From assembly GCA_947586185.1 (NCBI GenBank), contig CANPXN010000003.1:105571-169570 (forward strand): DNA of 64,000 nucleotides, written 5' to 3'. Positions 53,872 to 63,593 of the stretch are shown one piece after another; the stretch's first letter is position 1, and each line of letters starts with the position of its first letter. The stretch comes from an uncultured Clostridia bacterium (GTDB lineage: Bacteria; Bacillota; Clostridia; Oscillospirales; Ruminococcaceae). The notes under the pieces were generated by a model. That model did no database searches. It was not told where the DNA came from and was given only the letters and a program-made list of their open reading frames with translations. Both the position numbers and the translations under genes were made by a program.

Positions 53872-53900
53872 AATGTAGGTATTATCAGGAGGTGGGAAAA

Positions 53901-54485
53901 TTGCAGAATACTAACAGCTATGACAACTATGAAGATAACCGCATGAAGCTTGAAGGGATAAGAAAAACCTATAAAAAAGGCTTTTTATACACCTGTGCCG
54001 TATGCCTTATCACAGCGTTTCTTGGCGTGTTTGGCGTAAGGATCGAAGTGATCTCCGCCGCTGCGTCCATTTTTGACTCGATCGACAGCTTCATGGGCAG
54101 ATTTTTCGGCGGCTTTACGCAGATCGCTTCATGTATGATACTTGTTTTCCTCGCCTATCTGGCATGGGCAAATTTCAGAAAGCTCAATATATTTTTTCTT
54201 GTGATTTATCTGCTGATATTCATATTCGGCATAAAAAACCACAGTCTGCTTTCCATCTGCATATCCCCTGCCGGAATTTTCCTGTACTGCCTTTCGCTGA
54301 GCGCAATGTTCGACCACAGGGAGCTTGAAAAAGAGGAGGGCTATCCAAACTTCCGAATCCCTGTAGAAGAGCTTCTTGCTGACAAGCCTGAGGAAGAAAA
54401 CGACCAGGAAACACAGGAGTACACTCCTCCGGGAATACCGGGACTTAAATCGGATTACGAAGACTTCTTTAAATCACATAAATAA
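53901..54485 (+). CDS. Membrane protein of unknown function
   Basis: A 194-residue protein with four or five membrane segments (about residues 25-150: GFLYTCAVCLITAFLGVFGV, IASCMILVFLAYLAWANF, IFFLVIYLLIFIFG, ISPAGIFLYCLSLSAM) and an acidic, proline-containing C-terminal tail in the cytoplasm. I recognise no family. The TTG at 53901 is chosen because AGGAGGTG (53887-53894) lies 6 nt before it, whereas an earlier GTG overlaps that site. It precedes the comM-like gene by 12 nt. Confidence 0.7.
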   Translation: MQNTNSYDNYEDNRMKLEGIRKTYKKGFLYTCAVCLITAFLGVFGVRIEVISAAASIFDSIDSFMGRFFGGFTQIASCMILVFLAYLAWANFRKLNIFFLVIYLLIFIFGIKNHSLLSICISPAGIFLYCLSLSAMFDHRELEKEEGYPNFRIPVEELLADKPEEENDQETQEYTPPGIPGLKSDYEDFFKSHK

Positions 54486-54497
54486 GGGGCATAAATA

Positions 54498-56027
54498 ATG
54501 TTTGCAAAAATCAACAGTCTTGGACTGTTCGGTCTTAACGCTTTCAAAGTCGACACTGAAATAGATATAAGCCGTGGCATACCTCTTTTTGAAATAGTGG
54601 GACTTCCCGATCTTGTTGTAAAGGAAAGCCGAGAAAGGATCAAAGCTGCTCTGCGCTCCTGCGGAGTTGCATTTCCTACAGCAAGGGTAATGGTAAACCT
54701 TGCTCCGGCAAATACAAGGAAAAGCGGCTCTGTTCATGACCTTGCAATTCTTACAGCAGTCCTCAAAGCAACAGGAACTATTGAAAATGATCTTGACGAT
54801 TCATGTTTTATAGGAGAGGTTTCTCTTAACGGAGATGTAAGAGCGGTAAACGGCGTTCTTCCTATGACACTGCTGGCAAAAGAGCTGGGCATAAAAAAGA
54901 TTTTCGTACCGGCAGATAACGCTTTTGAAGCGTCCGTAGTCTCAGGGATAGAAATATATGGCGTAAAGTCGATAGACCAGCTTCTCTGCCACTTCACAAC
55001 AAGAACAAAGATTGAAGTGCAGCCAGAATATGTACCATCCGCCGCAAAGCAGGAGCCGATGCTTGACTTTTCCGATGTCAAGGGACAGAAGGCTGCTAAG
55101 AGAGCACTTGAAATTGCTGCCGCCGGAGGACACAATGCGCTTATGATAGGCTCTCCGGGCAGCGGTAAGAGCATGCTTGCCAAAAGAATGCCCTCAATAC
55201 TTCCGGATATGACATTTGAGGAATCAATAGAAACCACAAAGATCCACTCTATTTCCGGACTCCTTGACCCCGGAACGCCTCTTGTGACCACAAGACCGTT
55301 CAGAGCTCCCCATCACACCATTTCAGCCGCAGGACTTGCCGGAGGAGGCTCAGTTCCTCATCCCGGAGAGATTTCACTTGCCCATAACGGACTGCTGTTT
55401 TTGGACGAGCTTGCAGAATTTGACAGAAGAACCCTTGAAATACTTCGCCAGCCCCTTGAGGACAGAAAGGTCACGATCTCAAGAGCAGCAGGCACGGTAG
55501 TATATCCTGCATCAATAATGCTGATTGCAGCAATGAATCCATGTCCATGCGGATATTATGGACACCCAACGAAAAAATGCAGGTGTACTTCAAAACAGGT
55601 TTCAGGCTATATGTCAAAAATATCCGGTCCCCTCCTTGACAGATTCGACCTCCATGTAGAGGTTGCGCCTGTGGAATTTAACGACCTTTCCTCCGACAAA
55701 AAGGAAGAAAGCTCCGCTGAAATAAGAAAGCGTGTATCAGCGGCAAGGGATATCCAAAACAAAAGATTTAAGGGCACATCCATAACATGCAACGCAAAGA
55801 TTACTCCGGATATGCTGCAAAAATTCTGCCCGATGAACGAAAGCGCAAAAGCCTTTGCAGGAAACGCCTTTGATAGACTGGGACTTTCAGCAAGAGCATA
55901 CGACAGAATACTTAAAGTATCAAGAACTATCGCCGACCTTGCCGGCGAAGAAATAATAAATAAAGAACATGTTTCCGCAGCGATACAATACAGAAGCCTT
56001 GACAGAAAATACTGGAGCGGAAACTAA
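54498..56027 (+). CDS. comM: YifB/ComM-family magnesium-chelatase-like AAA ATPase
   Basis: A 509-residue protein with an N-terminal Lon-like domain (FEIVGLPDLVVKESRERIKAAL, LTAVLKATGTIENDLDDSCFIGEVSLNGDVRAV), Walker A GSPGSGKSMLAKRMPSILP, Walker B LLFLDELAEF and the MNPCPCGYYGHPTKKCRCT cysteine cluster of the Mg-chelatase-like group. In competent bacteria ComM moves DNA branches during natural transformation; in other species the role is less clear. AAGGGG lies 9 nt before ATG. Confidence 0.92.
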   Translation: MFAKINSLGLFGLNAFKVDTEIDISRGIPLFEIVGLPDLVVKESRERIKAALRSCGVAFPTARVMVNLAPANTRKSGSVHDLAILTAVLKATGTIENDLDDSCFIGEVSLNGDVRAVNGVLPMTLLAKELGIKKIFVPADNAFEASVVSGIEIYGVKSIDQLLCHFTTRTKIEVQPEYVPSAAKQEPMLDFSDVKGQKAAKRALEIAAAGGHNALMIGSPGSGKSMLAKRMPSILPDMTFEESIETTKIHSISGLLDPGTPLVTTRPFRAPHHTISAAGLAGGGSVPHPGEISLAHNGLLFLDELAEFDRRTLEILRQPLEDRKVTISRAAGTVVYPASIMLIAAMNPCPCGYYGHPTKKCRCTSKQVSGYMSKISGPLLDRFDLHVEVAPVEFNDLSSDKKEESSAEIRKRVSAARDIQNKRFKGTSITCNAKITPDMLQKFCPMNESAKAFAGNAFDRLGLSARAYDRILKVSRTIADLAGEEIINKEHVSAAIQYRSLDRKYWSGN

Positions 56028-56140
56028 AAATACTTTAAATGCCACGCACATTCGCTAACTGCATTCACTATGTGCGTATCGGCAAATAGTAAACGTCAAA
56101 TCAGCTTGTCGTTTACTCCGATTTTAATTTTCACGGAACA

Positions 56141-57301
56141 ATGAAAGGTACAAAATATTCTATGAAAGCAATAATAAAGAAAATTTCACAATACTACCAG
56201 CGTCTTGATAAATGGCTGCTTATAGCGGTAACCTTCTGCGCTGGGATAAGCTCGGTGCTGCTTTATTCGCTTAGTAAAATTGAAGCCGCCGGGATAGGTC
56301 CAAAGCTCTATGCTACACAAGCGATTTCCACGATTTTCGGCATACTTATATGCCTTATCCTTACAAATATAGACTATCACAATCTTGTTAAGCTTTGGTT
56401 TATATTTGCTCCTGCGGCATTGGTTCTGACAATGCTCACCTTTACCCCTCTGGGTATTCAGCGTTCCGGCGCTGACGACAGAGCATGGCTCAACTTAGGC
56501 TTTACAACGATCCAGCCATCGGAAATACTAAAGCTTGCATTCATACTCACCTTTGCTTATCACATAGCCAAGGTACAGGACAAGCTCAACCATCCTCTGA
56601 ATGTACTTCTGCTGTGTATACACGGTGCTGTTCCTTTAGGACTCGTTGCAATCCAGGGTGACTACGGAACAGTTATAGTATTCCTTATGATGTTTTTGGT
56701 AATGCTCTTTTCCGCAGGTATATCCATAAAGTATATAATTGCCGCCCTGATCGCAGCCGTTCCGGGAGTTTACATTCTCTGGAACTATGTCCTCCAGTCA
56801 GTCCATAAAAAGCGTATACTTGTGCTTCTTCATCCGGGAACAGACCCTATGGGACTTGAATACCAGCAGGATCTGGGGCTTATGTCCCTCGGCTCAGGAA
56901 AGCTTTTCGGAAAGGGGCTTTCAGGTAAGGACTACGTTGACGTTCCGGAAATTTACAACGACTTTATCTTTTCCTATATCGGTCACGTGTTCGGATTTAT
57001 CGGAGCAGTTGCCGTTGTTGTAATACTTGCATATATTTGCCTTAAAATCCTCATTGACAGCCGAAGCGCCAAAGACCCTTTAGGCAAAACGATCTGTATG
57101 GGCGTTTTCGCTCTTTTATTTACCCACTGCTTTATGAATATAGGAATGGTTCTGAAGGTAATGCCGGTTATCGGTATTCCGCTCCCGTTTTTCAGCGCCG
57201 GAGGAACTGCTCTTGTAAGTATGTATGTGGCGATCGGATTTGTTATGAGCTGCTATTGTCATAACGATAAGAAATACAGAATGTTCTATGATTATGAGTA
57301 A
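56141..57301 (+). CDS. SEDS-family peptidoglycan polymerase (RodA/FtsW-like)
   Basis: A 386-residue protein with about ten membrane helices. SEDS features are QPSEILKLAFILTFAYHIAK, the Asp-containing loop AIQGDYGTVIVFLMMFLVMLFSAG, LEYQQDLGLMSLGSGKLFGKGLSG, and TH-CFMNIGMVLKVMPVIGIPLPFFSAGGTALVSMYVAIG. Such proteins polymerise lipid II into glycan strands for cell elongation or division, with a partner penicillin-binding protein that is not in this window. Start choice is open: a later ATG at 56162 has AAAGG at a longer distance and would also fit. hydE follows after 11 nt. Confidence 0.9.
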   Translation: MKGTKYSMKAIIKKISQYYQRLDKWLLIAVTFCAGISSVLLYSLSKIEAAGIGPKLYATQAISTIFGILICLILTNIDYHNLVKLWFIFAPAALVLTMLTFTPLGIQRSGADDRAWLNLGFTTIQPSEILKLAFILTFAYHIAKVQDKLNHPLNVLLLCIHGAVPLGLVAIQGDYGTVIVFLMMFLVMLFSAGISIKYIIAALIAAVPGVYILWNYVLQSVHKKRILVLLHPGTDPMGLEYQQDLGLMSLGSGKLFGKGLSGKDYVDVPEIYNDFIFSYIGHVFGFIGAVAVVVILAYICLKILIDSRSAKDPLGKTICMGVFALLFTHCFMNIGMVLKVMPVIGIPLPFFSAGGTALVSMYVAIGFVMSCYCHNDKKYRMFYDYE

Positions 57302-57312
57302 GGAAGTATGCC

Positions 57313-58362
57313 ATGAATCTTAAAGAAATAATTAAAAACATCTCCGAAGCTCATGACGCAGACAGAGAAAGCCTAAGAGCTATAATTGAAAACAGCAGCG
57401 AGGATAACTTCCTTTTTGAAGAGGCTGACAGGATCAGACGTGAAAATTACGGAATAGACGTATATTTAAGAGGTCTTATTGAAATATCAAACTACTGTAA
57501 AAACGACTGCCTTTACTGCGGAATACGCAAAAGCAACCTTAGCGTCAAAAGATACCGCCTTGAAAAGGACGAAATTCTTGAGTGCTGCAAAACAGGGTAT
57601 AAGCTCAACTTCCGGACATTCGTTCTACAGGGAGGCGAAGACCTGAAATATACCGACGATGAAATATGTGAAATCGTATCAGAAATAAAAAAGCTTTACC
57701 CTCAGTGTGCGGTAACTCTTTCACTGGGAGAAAAGAGCTTTGATACATATAAAAAATATTATGAGGCAGGAGCGGACAGGTATCTGCTAAGGCATGAAAC
57801 TGCTGATGAGGAGCATTATAAAAAGCTTCATCCGAAAACCATGAGTTTTCAAAACAGAATGCAGTGCCTTAGGAATCTCAAAAAAATCGGTTTCCAGACC
57901 GGAGCCGGCTTTATGGTAGGCTCTCCGTTTCAGAAAACGGAAAACCTTATAAGCGACCTTATGTTCTTAAAGGAGTTTCAGCCGGAAATGGTCGGCATAG
58001 GTCCGTTTATCCCTCAAAAGGACACTCCCTTTGGGAATGAAAAGCAAGGAAACCTCAGAGATACCCTTGTTATGGTCGCCCTGACAAGAATCCTGCTGCC
58101 TAATGCCCTTATACCGTCAACAACTGCCCTCGGAACTATTGATCCAAAGGGCAGAGAGCTTGGACTTAAAGCAGGCGCAAACGTCGTTATGCCGAACCTA
58201 TCCCCTGCCCGGTTCAGAAAGCTTTATGCCCTGTATGACAACAAGATATGTACAGGCGAGGAGGCTGCGGAGTGCAGAATATGTCTGCAAAAACGGGTAG
58301 AAAGCGCAGGCTATAACATCGTTACCGACAGAGGAGACTGGAAAAACCGGTCTGAAAAATAA
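57313..58362 (+). CDS. hydE: [FeFe]-hydrogenase H-cluster radical SAM maturase HydE
   Basis: A 349-residue radical SAM enzyme with CKNDCLYCGIRKSN (CxxxCxxC cluster motif), then VLQGGEDLKYTDDEICEIVSEIKK and the HydE-type RLLRHETADEEHYKKLHP and GFMVGSPFQKTENLISDLMFLKEFQPEMVGIGPFIPQKDTPF. HydE works with HydF and HydG to build the di-iron subcluster of [FeFe]-hydrogenase, so the organism very likely makes hydrogen. AAGGA lies 8 nt before the ATG. No hydrogenase or other maturase is in the window. Confidence 0.93.
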   Translation: MNLKEIIKNISEAHDADRESLRAIIENSSEDNFLFEEADRIRRENYGIDVYLRGLIEISNYCKNDCLYCGIRKSNLSVKRYRLEKDEILECCKTGYKLNFRTFVLQGGEDLKYTDDEICEIVSEIKKLYPQCAVTLSLGEKSFDTYKKYYEAGADRYLLRHETADEEHYKKLHPKTMSFQNRMQCLRNLKKIGFQTGAGFMVGSPFQKTENLISDLMFLKEFQPEMVGIGPFIPQKDTPFGNEKQGNLRDTLVMVALTRILLPNALIPSTTALGTIDPKGRELGLKAGANVVMPNLSPARFRKLYALYDNKICTGEEAAECRICLQKRVESAGYNIVTDRGDWKNRSEK

Positions 58363-58382
58363 TTACAGAATGGAGCTAAAAC

Positions 58383-59918
58383 ATGAAACATCAGCTATGT
58401 CTTATTTTGAATTTCGGAGGTCAGTATAATCAGCTTATTGCAAGAAGAGTCCGTGAATGCGGAGTATACTGTGAGATCATAAGCAGAAAAACGCCTATCG
58501 CCAAAATCAGGGAGCTAAATCCTTCCGGCATTATTTTTACCGGAGGTCCTAACAGTGTCTATGCTGAAAACGCCCCTAAAATAGATAAGGAAATATTTGA
58601 GCTGGGTATTCCTGTTCTCGGTATTTGCTACGGCTGTCAGCTTATGGCTCAGACGCTGGGTGGAACCGTTTCCACAGCTGATATGAGGGAATACGGAAAA
58701 ACCCAGACCTGCTACGATACAAAAAGTCTGCTTTTCAAGGGCCTTGATAGTGAGAATATTTCATGGATGAGCCATACGGATTATATTTCAAAGCTTCCGG
58801 AAGGCTTTAAGTCAATAGCGCACAGCGATTCATGTCCGGCAGCTGCAATTGAAAACGCCGACAAAAAGCTCTATGGAATACAGTTCCATCCAGAGGTCAA
58901 CCATACTGTAAACGGAATAAAAATGCTTAGAAACTTTCTTTATAATGTATGCGGATTCACAGGCGACTGGTCAATGGAAAACTACGTTAACACCGCTATT
59001 GCAGATATACGTGCAAAGGTCGGAGACAAAAAGGTTCTCCTTGCACTCTCAGGAGGCGTTGACAGTTCAGTTGCGGCTGCACTTCTTTCAAAGGCAGTGG
59101 GAAAACAGGTAACAAGTATCTTTGTTGACCACGGTCTGCTGAGAAAAAATGAGGGCGACGAGGTTGAAAAAGCATTTGCAGGCTGGGATATCAACTTTGT
59201 AAGAGTAGATGCGTCAAAGCGTTTCATGGAAAAGCTTAAAGGCGTTACAGACCCTGAAAAAAAGAGAAAGATCATAGGCTCGGAATTTATTGATGTGTTT
59301 GAAGCAGAGGCGAAAAAAATCGGCGCTGTCGACTATCTTGTACAGGGCACGATCTATCCAGACGTTATTGAAAGCGGAGATGACGATGAAGCTGCTGTAA
59401 TCAAGTCCCACCATAATGTAGGGGGACTTCCTGACCATGTTGATTTCAAGGAGATCATCGAACCGCTGAGACTTCTCTTCAAAGACGAGGTAAGAGCCCT
59501 TGGCGTAGAGCTGGGACTGCCGAAGGAACTTGTCAGCCGTCAGCCGTTCCCGGGACCTGGTCTTGCTATCAGGATCATAGGGGATATTGATGAAAACAAG
59601 GTAAGCATTCTTCAGGATGCAGATTACATATTCCGTGAAGAGATCGCAAATGCAGGTCTTAATAATGATATTCACCAGTACTTTGCTGTGCTGACAAATA
59701 CAAGAACTGTAGGGGTTATGGGTGATGCAAGAACATATGATTATGTGCTTGCCCTCAGAGGAGTTACAACAACAGACTTTATGACAGCAGACTTCGCAAG
59801 GATTCCTTACGACGTTCTTGAAAAAATTTCCGCAAGAATTATTAATGAAGTTAAAAACGTCAACAGAGTTGTCTACGATATTACTACAAAGCCACCGGCT
59901 TCTATTGAGTGGGAATAA
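58383..59918 (+). CDS. guaA: GMP synthase (glutamine-hydrolysing)
   Basis: A complete 511-residue GMP synthase: glutamine amidotransferase domain (nucleophile in [16 protein letters not shown], His/Glu in QFHPEVNHT), ATP pyrophosphatase domain ([19 protein letters not shown]) and the C-terminal dimerisation part ending [13 protein letters not shown]. It aminates XMP to GMP. GGAG lies 7 nt before ATG. An integrative element sits about 57 nt after the stop. Confidence 0.98.
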   Translation: MKHQLCLILNFGGQYNQLIARRVRECGVYCEIISRKTPIAKIRELNPSGIIFTGGPNSVYAENAPKIDKEIFELGIPVLGICYGCQLMAQTLGGTVSTADMREYGKTQTCYDTKSLLFKGLDSENISWMSHTDYISKLPEGFKSIAHSDSCPAAAIENADKKLYGIQFHPEVNHTVNGIKMLRNFLYNVCGFTGDWSMENYVNTAIADIRAKVGDKKVLLALSGGVDSSVAAALLSKAVGKQVTSIFVDHGLLRKNEGDEVEKAFAGWDINFVRVDASKRFMEKLKGVTDPEKKRKIIGSEFIDVFEAEAKKIGAVDYLVQGTIYPDVIESGDDDEAAVIKSHHNVGGLPDHVDFKEIIEPLRLLFKDEVRALGVELGLPKELVSRQPFPGPGLAIRIIGDIDENKVSILQDADYIFREEIANAGLNNDIHQYFAVLTNTRTVGVMGDARTYDYVLALRGVTTTDFMTADFARIPYDVLEKISARIINEVKNVNRVVYDITTKPPASIEWE

Positions 59919-59974
59919 TGCCAAACTTTCACAACCCACGCAGTTACGCCGTTTGCGTAAGTAAAATTTGCTTG

Positions 59975-59994
59975 TGATACTATTTTGATACTAA
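59975..59994. repeat. Left flanking repeat of integrative element (attL-like)
   Basis: TGATACTATTTTGATACTAA, identical to 63574-63593. It flanks the integrase-containing segment downstream of guaA. Confidence 0.82.
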
Positions 59995-60026
59995 AAGCTC
60001 TCTGTCTGTTAAAGGCAGAGAGCTTT
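59994..60026. terminator. Terminator-like hairpin at the left end of the element
   Basis: AAAGCTCTCTG (59994-60004) and CAGAGAGCTTT (60016-60026) are perfect arms, with TTAG after. It lies just inside the left repeat and ends the mobC-int transcript on the minus strand. Confidence 0.6.
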
Positions 60027-60029
60027 AGT

Positions 60030-60350
60030 TTAGCTACATACAAAACCATTTAATGTAAAATCAATTTGCGAAATCAAACAAATAAGTTCATCATTTTCAG
60101 AATCAAAACGTTCTAATCTTTTAAGCTCTTTAAGAACTTCATAAAGAAGATTTCTCAGAGCTTTATAAGTTCTCGGATTTCCCACAACAACTATATCACG
60201 TTTTAAAACACGATTTATTATATAATCTTGTTTTGTCAATCCAGAAATACTCACAAATTTATTAAGCAATTCGCTTTCTTCCGGTGACATTCTGAATGCA
60301 ATTGTTTTATTGCGCCATCGATTCTTATTATCCATATTCTTCTTTGACAT
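60030..60350 (-). CDS. MobC-like mobilisation accessory protein
   Basis: A 106-residue protein with a ribbon-helix-helix start, WRNKTIAFRMSPEESELLNKFVSISGLTKQDYIINRVL, as in MobC-type relaxosome accessory proteins and related small DNA-binding proteins. It would help a relaxase nick an origin of transfer, though no relaxase is present here. GAGGAG lies 6 nt before the ATG. The start overlaps the restored integrase frame by 23 nt. Confidence 0.7.
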   Translation of the reverse strand: MSKKNMDNKNRWRNKTIAFRMSPEESELLNKFVSISGLTKQDYIINRVLKRDIVVVGNPRTYKALRNLLYEVLKELKRLERFDSENDELICLISQIDFTLNGFVCS

Positions 60351-61415
60351 TATAATCTCCTCTTTCCGTATTTAGTTTATCCGCTATTTCTATCTGTTTA
60401 GCAGGAAATAAATGAGCATAACGATAGGTAATATCAATGCTTTCATGCCCCAATCTGTCAGCAATTGCTACTGCTGAAAATCCCATTTCAATTAGCAATG
60501 AAACGTGTGAATGTCTTAAGTCATGAATACGAATATGCTTTACTCCTTTTCCTTACATCCACGATCCATTTCGTGATGAAGATAAGATTTGCTGATTGTA
60601 AATATACGATCATTATTTTCTATTCCATATATTAAATTTATGTATTCATTCATTTCTTCACATAAAAAGTCAGGCATTGAAATGGTTCGTATACTTTTAG
60701 GAGTTTTAGGGTCTGTGATAATATCTTTCCCATTTATACACTGATAGGATTTTGTGATTGAAACAGTACTCTTCTGAAAATCAAAATCACTTTTTGTCAA
60801 TGCCAGAAGTTCGCCAAGACGTATGCCGCACCAGTACAGCATCTCAAATGCATAAAAAGATATTGGCTTGTCCATCATGGCATCAGAAAAGCTAAGATAC
60901 TCATCCTTCGTCCAGAAGAGCATTTCTTTATTTTTTTCTTTTCCCATATTGCCGGCTTTAGCAGCCGGATTGTACTTTAGATCATAAAATCGTACCGCAT
61001 AATTAAAAATTGCAGAGAGCTGATTATGTATCGCTTTAAGGTAAACTGGAGAGCCTTGTTTATTTCGATATCTGAGCATTTCGTTTTGCCATGCAACAAC
61101 ATCTTTCGGAAGAATGTCATTCATTTTCTTATCTTTAAAATATGGTAGAATTTTGTGATCAATTATTGTGTACTTTGTTCTGACCGTATTCTCTCGAATA
61201 CGGTCATGTATATCCTGCTTATATAGTTCTACAAAATCTCCGAATGTCATATCAAGATTTGCTGATTGTTTTAGTAAAAACGCTCGCTCCCATTGCTGAG
61301 CTTCTCTCTTTGTCAGAAATCCTCGCTTAAGCTTTTTCTTTCTTATTCCCTGATATGTTTCATAATAAAATGATACATACCATGTATTGCTTTTTTCATC
61401 TTTGTATGCCGGCAT
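60328..61415 (-). pseudogene. int: Tyrosine integrase, frameshifted
   Basis: The first 291 codons (down to about 60540) form a SAM-like N-terminal arm-binding domain, a core-binding domain and the start of the catalytic domain with Arg in WCGIRLGELLALTKSDFDF. The frame then stops after MDRGCKEKE. In the neighbouring frame the rest follows directly: KHIRIHDLRHSHVSLLIEMG, LGHESIDITYRYAHLFP, containing the His-x-x-Arg, His and Tyr needed for catalysis. Adding one A to the AAAA at 60547-60550 joins the two parts. Expected full length is about 360 residues. The start is at 61415, set by AAAGGAGG. As read, the enzyme lacks its nucleophile. Confidence 0.88.
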
Positions 61416-61431
61416 TATACTGCGCCCTCCT

Positions 61432-61623
61432 TTAATATATTTTTTCATTCCCATAAATCTTTTCTTCAAGGTATTTACGGTTTACTCGTCCTGAAATAGT
61501 AATATACCCCTTTTCAGCAAGCTCAGCATTTAAAGATCTCATAATCTTGTACGCACAGGATTTAGATATGCCGAGTTCTTTTGTAACATCTTCCACATTC
61601 ATAAATAATGAATTATTGTCCAT
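61432..61623 (-). CDS. Excisionase-like helix-turn-helix protein
   Basis: A 63-residue protein with VEDVTKELGISKSCAYKIMRSLNAELAEKGYITISGRVNRKYLEEKI, a MerR/excisionase-like winged helix that could direct the integrase toward excision. The ATG at 61623 follows AAAGGA at 8 nt; an earlier ATG overlaps that site. The integrase gene follows after 16 nt. Function is inferred from position and fold. Confidence 0.7.
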   Translation of the reverse strand: MDNNSLFMNVEDVTKELGISKSCAYKIMRSLNAELAEKGYITISGRVNRKYLEEKIYGNEKIY

Positions 61624-61648
61624 AATTGCTTTCCTTTCCATGCATTGA

Positions 61649-62308
61649 TCACTGTTTATTTGTTATTAATTTTAATCCGATAAATCCTGACCTGGGATTT
61701 GAACCGGTGTGATGAATACGCTTACGCTTACATTCAGATGATAAGTTAAGATCAACCCATTCTATCATCTGATTATATGATATATAATCATAATTTTGCT
61801 CTTTACAGTAATTTTGATATTCATAATAAAGGGGCTGAGCATATACGTCATCTTCAGGGTTTCCTGTAACATTAACTCTTTCCGAAAAAAATTCTTCTAA
61901 AGTGTATGTCAAGTCCTGTTTGATATTTCTCCATTGAGCCTTCATTTCATCGGCAGCGCTGCATTTAGAAAAAATAAAGTTATTCTTAATTACTTTGTGA
62001 AAAGCTTTAAGGCAATAGGAAATGATAGCATCCTTTTCAGCTAAAAGTTTATTCAGCATTTCATGGTCTGCTTGTTCTTTAGGTATTGAGTAAAGAAAAG
62101 GAATTATAATCATTCTCTCCCAAAAAGAATCTTCATCAGATTCTTTAGGAAGAGTAACGGGGTAGTTGCTTCCAAATAAAAAACGCATATTACTGTGAAT
62201 CGTCTGCGGACTCTGATACTTTCGTTCAATGGTTATTTCGTCATCACCTGTAATCATTTTTATTATAGAAACAGTTACAGGGTTCAGCTTACCATGTGGC
62301 AAGTCCAT
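61649..62308 (-). pseudogene. Plasmid/phage-type primase-helicase, C-terminal fragment
   Basis: About 219 codons of the C-terminal half of a P4-like primase/helicase: TGDDEITIERKYQSPQTIHSNMRFLFGSNYPVTLP, then FWERMIIIPFLYSIP and a DNA-binding-like tail. The family normally has a primase and a Walker-containing helicase domain in front; here the frame closes 27 codons or so upstream of a plausible start with an in-frame stop and no helicase motifs remain. It is a remnant of the element's replication gene. Confidence 0.8.
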
Positions 62309-62370
62309 TGAGATAAAAAAACATAAAATCGTATTTTTTTAAAGGCAAAATGGCGATTAAAGTAGAAAAT

Positions 62371-62416
62371 AAAAAAGCGATCACAATACACTAATTGAAA
62401 GTGAATTGTGATCGTC
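62371..62416 (-). terminator. Terminator of the 62425 ORF remnant
   Basis: CGATCACAAT (62378-62387) and ATTGTGATCG (62405-62414) pair with CAC/GTG inside; on the minus strand TTTTTTA follows. Confidence 0.8.
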
Positions 62417-62424
62417 TTAAACAC

Positions 62425-62634
62425 TTATTTTTTCCAATTAAGAGATTTAACGAACTCGTCAACTTTAGCTTTTATTTCATTCATGATGTCTGATTCATAA
62501 CATTCATTATTTATTGAATTCAATATTTCATTTTGATCTTTTTCAGGCAACTCAGAAAAGGATTTTTCAAATAATGATTTTACCTTCTTAGATGTTTCTG
62601 CTTTATAATCATATTGTTCATTGTCTTTGTTGAT
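62425..62634 (-). pseudogene. Small ORF remnant
   Basis: About 69 codons, ending KAKVDEFVKSLNWKK, are open on the minus strand but lack an ATG or ribosome site at the upstream end, where a stop closes the frame. No family is recognised. A strong terminator follows, so a real gene may have lost its 5' end here. The rest of the gap from 62309 to 62820 shows no supported gene. Confidence 0.4.
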
Positions 62635-62820
62635 TTATGAAGGTATGATATATAAATAAAAGTTTCAAATATACTTTAATATGCCATGTGCATAGAAAAT
62701 TTCATCATTATAAAAAGTATTATATAGGAAAAAGGACTATCAGGCACATTAACACATAAAAACTTGATTTTATGCTTGAAAGATGATATACTAATATTAA
62801 TAAGCATACGGAGGTGCAGT

Positions 62821-63015
62821 ATGTCTGACTATAACGAACTTGATTCAACCTGTGGTGTATCTGACGATGAACTGACACACCGTTTCAGAGAAGCTGTCAG
62901 AATAGAAAACGAAATAAAAAAGATAAAAGGGTTTCCAGTATCAAAATACGATTTTGAAAAGAAAAAGCCATATTTAGAATATCCTGATGGGAGAAAAGAG
63001 TATGAAGAAACCTGA
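62821..63015 (+). CDS. Probable antitoxin of a zeta-like toxin pair
   Basis: A 64-residue hydrophilic protein (MSDYNELDSTCGVSDDELTHRF and a Lys/Glu-rich tail ending GRKEYEET) that directly precedes and overlaps by 14 nt a zeta-type kinase gene. GGAGGTG lies 5 nt before the ATG. The role as antitoxin rests on this position; the sequence itself has no domain that I recognise. Confidence 0.6.
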   Translation: MSDYNELDSTCGVSDDELTHRFREAVRIENEIKKIKGFPVSKYDFEKKKPYLEYPDGRKEYEET

Positions 63016-63561
63016 AATCGTTGTTTTTGCCGGTCCGAACGGAAGCGGAAAAGTACAATTACAAAACTGGCAAACATAATAGAACCATATATCAATGCTG
63101 ATGATATAAAAAGAGCCAGCCATTGCAGTAATATGGAGGCTGCTGTTATGGCAGACGAAATGAGAAACCGGTTAATTGACAAAAATAAAAGTTTTACATT
63201 TGAAACCGTCCTTTCCACTGACAGAAATTTAAAGTTGCTTCAGAAAGCAAAGGAAAAAGGGTATTTTATCCGATGTATATATGTACTTACCTGTAGTCCG
63301 ATCATAAATGTCAACAGAGTTAAAGCCCGAAAGGCCTCCGGCGGTCATGATGTTCCTAAAGAAAAGATATTTAGCAGATACGAAAAGGCTCTGAAGCTTA
63401 TACCGGAACTTCTGGAAACCTGTGATATTTGTCATATTTATGATAATTCAAGTGAGCCGTTTCGTATTTTTAAAAAGAGGAAATCCGAATACTTTTACTG
63501 GGAAAATGATTTCTGGAGTAAGTCACAAATCACCGAACTGACTAAAATCAATATTGATTGA
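63002..63561 (+). pseudogene. Zeta-like toxin, frameshifted in the Walker A motif
   Basis: The gene begins MKKPEIVVFAGPNGSGK and then reads VQLQNWQT-stop. In the neighbouring frame it continues as TKLANIIEPYINADDIKRAS through ANSFTFETVLSTDRNL-like segments (SFTFETVLSTDRNLKLLQKAK) to the end at 63561, as in UDP-N-acetylglucosamine or related zeta kinases. One extra A in the AAAA after AGCGG (63051-63054) restores GPNGSGKST. Expected length is about 186 residues. As read, it makes no active toxin. Confidence 0.82.
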
Positions 63562-63573
63562 GTGATACTGCAA

Positions 63574-63593
63574 TGATACTATTTTGATACTAA
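63574..63593. repeat. Right flanking repeat of integrative element (attR-like)
   Basis: TGATACTATTTTGATACTAA, identical to 59975-59994. Only here do inverted arms CTATTTTGAT (63579-63588) and ATCAAAATAG (63596-63605) flank a 7-nt centre, as expected for a tyrosine-recombinase core site. Confidence 0.82.

Larger units (their letters stand above)
59975..63593. mobile_element. Decayed integrative mobilisable element next to guaA
   Basis: About 3.6 kb bounded by identical 20-bp repeats. Content: MobC-like protein, frameshifted tyrosine integrase, excisionase-like protein, truncated plasmid/phage-type primase, a small ORF remnant, and an antitoxin with a frameshifted zeta-like toxin. Coding is AT-richer than in neighbouring housekeeping genes. 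The absence of a relaxase and of an intact primase and integrase suggests that it can no longer move by itself. Confidence 0.82.

Noticed and set aside
59919..60030. tRNA gene as integration target
   Set aside because: No cloverleaf can be drawn near either 20-bp repeat; the site is the gap after guaA.
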